Source: Flavobacteriaceae bacterium
GTDB lineage: Bacteria > Bacteroidota > Bacteroidia > Flavobacteriales > Flavobacteriaceae
DNA: 64,000 nucleotides
Reading direction: 5' to 3'
NCBI GenBank assembly: GCA_002707025.1
Contig: PALG01000032.1
Span: 142,458-206,457, forward strand
Shown: piece after piece, positions 62,443 to 64,000 of the stretch
Numbering within the stretch: the stretch's first letter is position 1
Layout: each line of letters opens with the position of its first letter
The notes under the pieces: generated by a model
Databases searched by the model: none
What the model was told of the DNA's origin: nothing
What the model saw: the letters and a program-made list of their open reading frames with translations, nothing else
Position numbers and translations under genes: made by a program

Positions 62443-64000
62443 ATGAGTTCATTAAAGGTAGTTTTTATTTTTATTTTCATTCTAACTGCACCCGTTGTCT
62501 ATTCCCAAAATTCTGAAATAGACAGTCTTATCCTTGAATTGAAAGGGCACCCAACAAAAGACACTATAAGGGTAGGCATACTCTATGATCTTGCCTTTAC
62601 AACGTTTTATAAGGACGAAGCCTTAACCAATACCTACTTAGAGGAAGCAGAAACCATAAGCACTAACTTATCGTTCAACAAAGGGCTTGCCGGAATCAAT
62701 TACATGCGAGGGATATTGGCATCCCGAAAATCTAATTTTAAGGAAAGTAATACCTATTTTAAAGAAGCATTAACCTTATTTGAATCTATAGAGGACCGCA
62801 AAGGAGTTGCTTCCATAAACAATGGATTGGGTATAAATTTCTACAAACAAGGAGAACACAAGGAAGCTTTATATTATTTTAACAAGTCGATTAAATTTTA
62901 TGATTCCATTGAGGACACTCATAATTTGATTGCCGGTTTATTGAACACCGGAAATATTTATGCAGAAACCGGAAAATATGAAAATGCCATAGGTAACTAC
63001 GACAGGGTCATTAAATTAAGTAAAGAAGTAAACCATCCTTTTGGGGTTCCTTATGCATTGAACAGTTTGGGGAACATTTACGAATCTGTTGGAAACTACC
63101 CCCAAGCCATCGATCATTTTAATCAATCGCTATATTACAAAGAGGAAGCAAAAGATACCTTAGCCATTGCGATTACCTTGAATAGTCTGGGAAGAACGTA
63201 TGTGCAAACCGAAAACTTTGAAAAAGCAAAACTGCAACATGAAAAATCCTTAAAGCTTGCAACCCAAATTGGCAATAAAGGACTTATCGCTACGAATAAG
63301 GCTAATTTAGGAAACATTAACCTTCAGTTGAATAAACCTCAAGAGGCAAAAGAACAATTTGAAGAAGCCTTAGCGTTAAGCCAATCCATTAACGATAAAG
63401 TGCAAATTGCAATTTGTTTGAATAAGTTAGGAAATGTACATCTGAAGCTCTCAAAACTTTCAGAAGCCAAGCAGTTCTTTTTGGAAACCATCGAGATTTG
63501 CCTTGAGACGGACGACAAAGAACAATTAAGTAAAACTTATTTTGGGCTAGCGGAAGTTTACTTTAAAGAAAATAATTACCCCGCCACACGGAAATATGCA
63601 CATTTGGGACTGGATATCGCAAAGGACCTAGGGCTGTTGGCAGTTCAAAGGAATGCCTTAGAATTATTGTCGAAGGTTTACGATAAAACCGGGCAGTACA
63701 AAAAAGCTTTTGAAACCCATCAAGAATACAAAAAACTAAACGACAGTCTTTTCAACAAAGAAAGCATCGAAAAGATGACACAACTGGAGTACGAGTACAA
63801 GTACAAACAGGCCTTGGACTCTGCCAGTATCAGGGAATTGAAACTCACCAAGACCGTGCTTTCCACTTCAGAAGATTTAGAAAAGTCGAAACGCAATTAT
63901 CTATGGGCCATCATCGGGGTACTGCTGATTTCCATCGTATCCGGCACGGCCATTTTCTACCAGAAACTGAACAATGCCAAAGCGGTCACCCAAAATGCCA
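62443..64000 (+). CDS. TPR-repeat sensor-type membrane protein (truncated by window end)
   Basis: The first 519 codons of a larger protein. A signal peptide (VVFIFIFILTAPVVYSQ) precedes about nine tetratricopeptide-like repeats (residues about 50-440) with motifs such as NTGNIYAETGKYENAI and NSLGNIYESVGNYPQAI. A charged linker leads to a membrane segment LWAIIGVLLISIVSGTAIFY (about 487-506), after which the window ends in a second linker. Flavobacterial proteins of this shape usually go on to a LytS-type histidine kinase or LuxR/LytTR domain; which one cannot be seen here. Confidence 0.85.
   Translation, partial: MSSLKVVFIFIFILTAPVVYSQNSEIDSLILELKGHPTKDTIRVGILYDLAFTTFYKDEALTNTYLEEAETISTNLSFNKGLAGINYMRGILASRKSNFKESNTYFKEALTLFESIEDRKGVASINNGLGINFYKQGEHKEALYYFNKSIKFYDSIEDTHNLIAGLLNTGNIYAETGKYENAIGNYDRVIKLSKEVNHPFGVPYALNSLGNIYESVGNYPQAIDHFNQSLYYKEEAKDTLAIAITLNSLGRTYVQTENFEKAKLQHEKSLKLATQIGNKGLIATNKANLGNINLQLNKPQEAKEQFEEALALSQSINDKVQIAICLNKLGNVHLKLSKLSEAKQFFLETIEICLETDDKEQLSKTYFGLAEVYFKENNYPATRKYAHLGLDIAKDLGLLAVQRNALELLSKVYDKTGQYKKAFETHQEYKKLNDSLFNKESIEKMTQLEYEYKYKQALDSASIRELKLTKTVLSTSEDLEKSKRNYLWAIIGVLLISIVSGTAIFYQKLNNAKAVTQNA

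Overview
The window comes from the chromosome of a member of the Bacteroidota, most likely a marine Flavobacteriaceae species. Signs of this are AT-leaning DNA, promoters of the TAnnTTTG type without clear Shine-Dalgarno sites, a long SecA (1119 aa) and a DnaJ of flavobacterial type. DUF2795, DUF4920 and DUF6090-type proteins and a LysM/periplasmic-binding fusion point the same way. I saw no tRNA, rRNA, CRISPR array, insertion sequence or phage gene.

Region 1 (1-20455, all on the minus strand) is a surface-polysaccharide locus. Read in the direction of transcription it starts with an outer-membrane export lipoprotein (Wza-like) and a Wzc-like tyrosine kinase ending in a (Tyr-Gly)10 tail. Next come a UDP-HexNAc dehydrogenase and a 4-epimerase (WbpO/WbpP type) with a four-helix-bundle gene between them, a sulfotransferase, an ABC-2 permease (Wzm), a pyruvyl transferase and an ABC ATPase with a Wzt C-terminal domain. 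The distal part has two more sulfotransferases, a DegT aminotransferase, a WbqC protein, a NeuD-like acetyltransferase, a GH43-fold protein, a fourth sulfotransferase, four GT2 glycosyltransferases and the start of a GT4-like enzyme. The product is probably a sulfated, pyruvylated polysaccharide rich in amino sugars or uronic acids. Intergenic spaces in this locus hold short tandem arrays: two of the same 11-bp motif, one of 20 bp and one of 7 bp.

Region 2 (20560-36015) is mostly housekeeping: an ABC-F ATPase, two methyltransferases, a LolD-type ATPase, two tiny paralogous membrane proteins, cobalamin adenosyltransferase, SecA, two ECF sigma-factor operons, the GTPase MeaB and a small membrane protein with an orphan ABC ATPase. 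Region 3 (36012-40784) has a nucleotide-sugar epimerase and a tight three-gene operon (GT2, tandem-duplicated LAB_N protein, GT39) that parallels ArnC-ArnEF-ArnT, followed by a PAP2 phosphatase.

Region 4 (40913-54158) holds a DUF6090 protein, a MATE exporter, a membrane AraC regulator, an M28 peptidase, PPK2, a sigma-54 activator lacking its DNA-binding domain, a beta-barrel protein, MscS, a NatAB-like ABC exporter, and grpE-dnaJ behind a well-formed promoter. Region 5 (54313-64000) holds a YceI lipoprotein, a TIGR01777 protein, MnmD, a DUF4920 lipoprotein, IlvE, an OsmC protein, the LysM/periplasmic-binding fusion, GuaA and the first 519 codons of a TPR membrane protein cut by the window end.

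The points most worth following are the GT2/LAB_N/GT39 operon, the 11-bp arrays of the polysaccharide locus, the four-sulfotransferase island, and the ECF operon whose last gene carries 11-residue amphipathic repeats.
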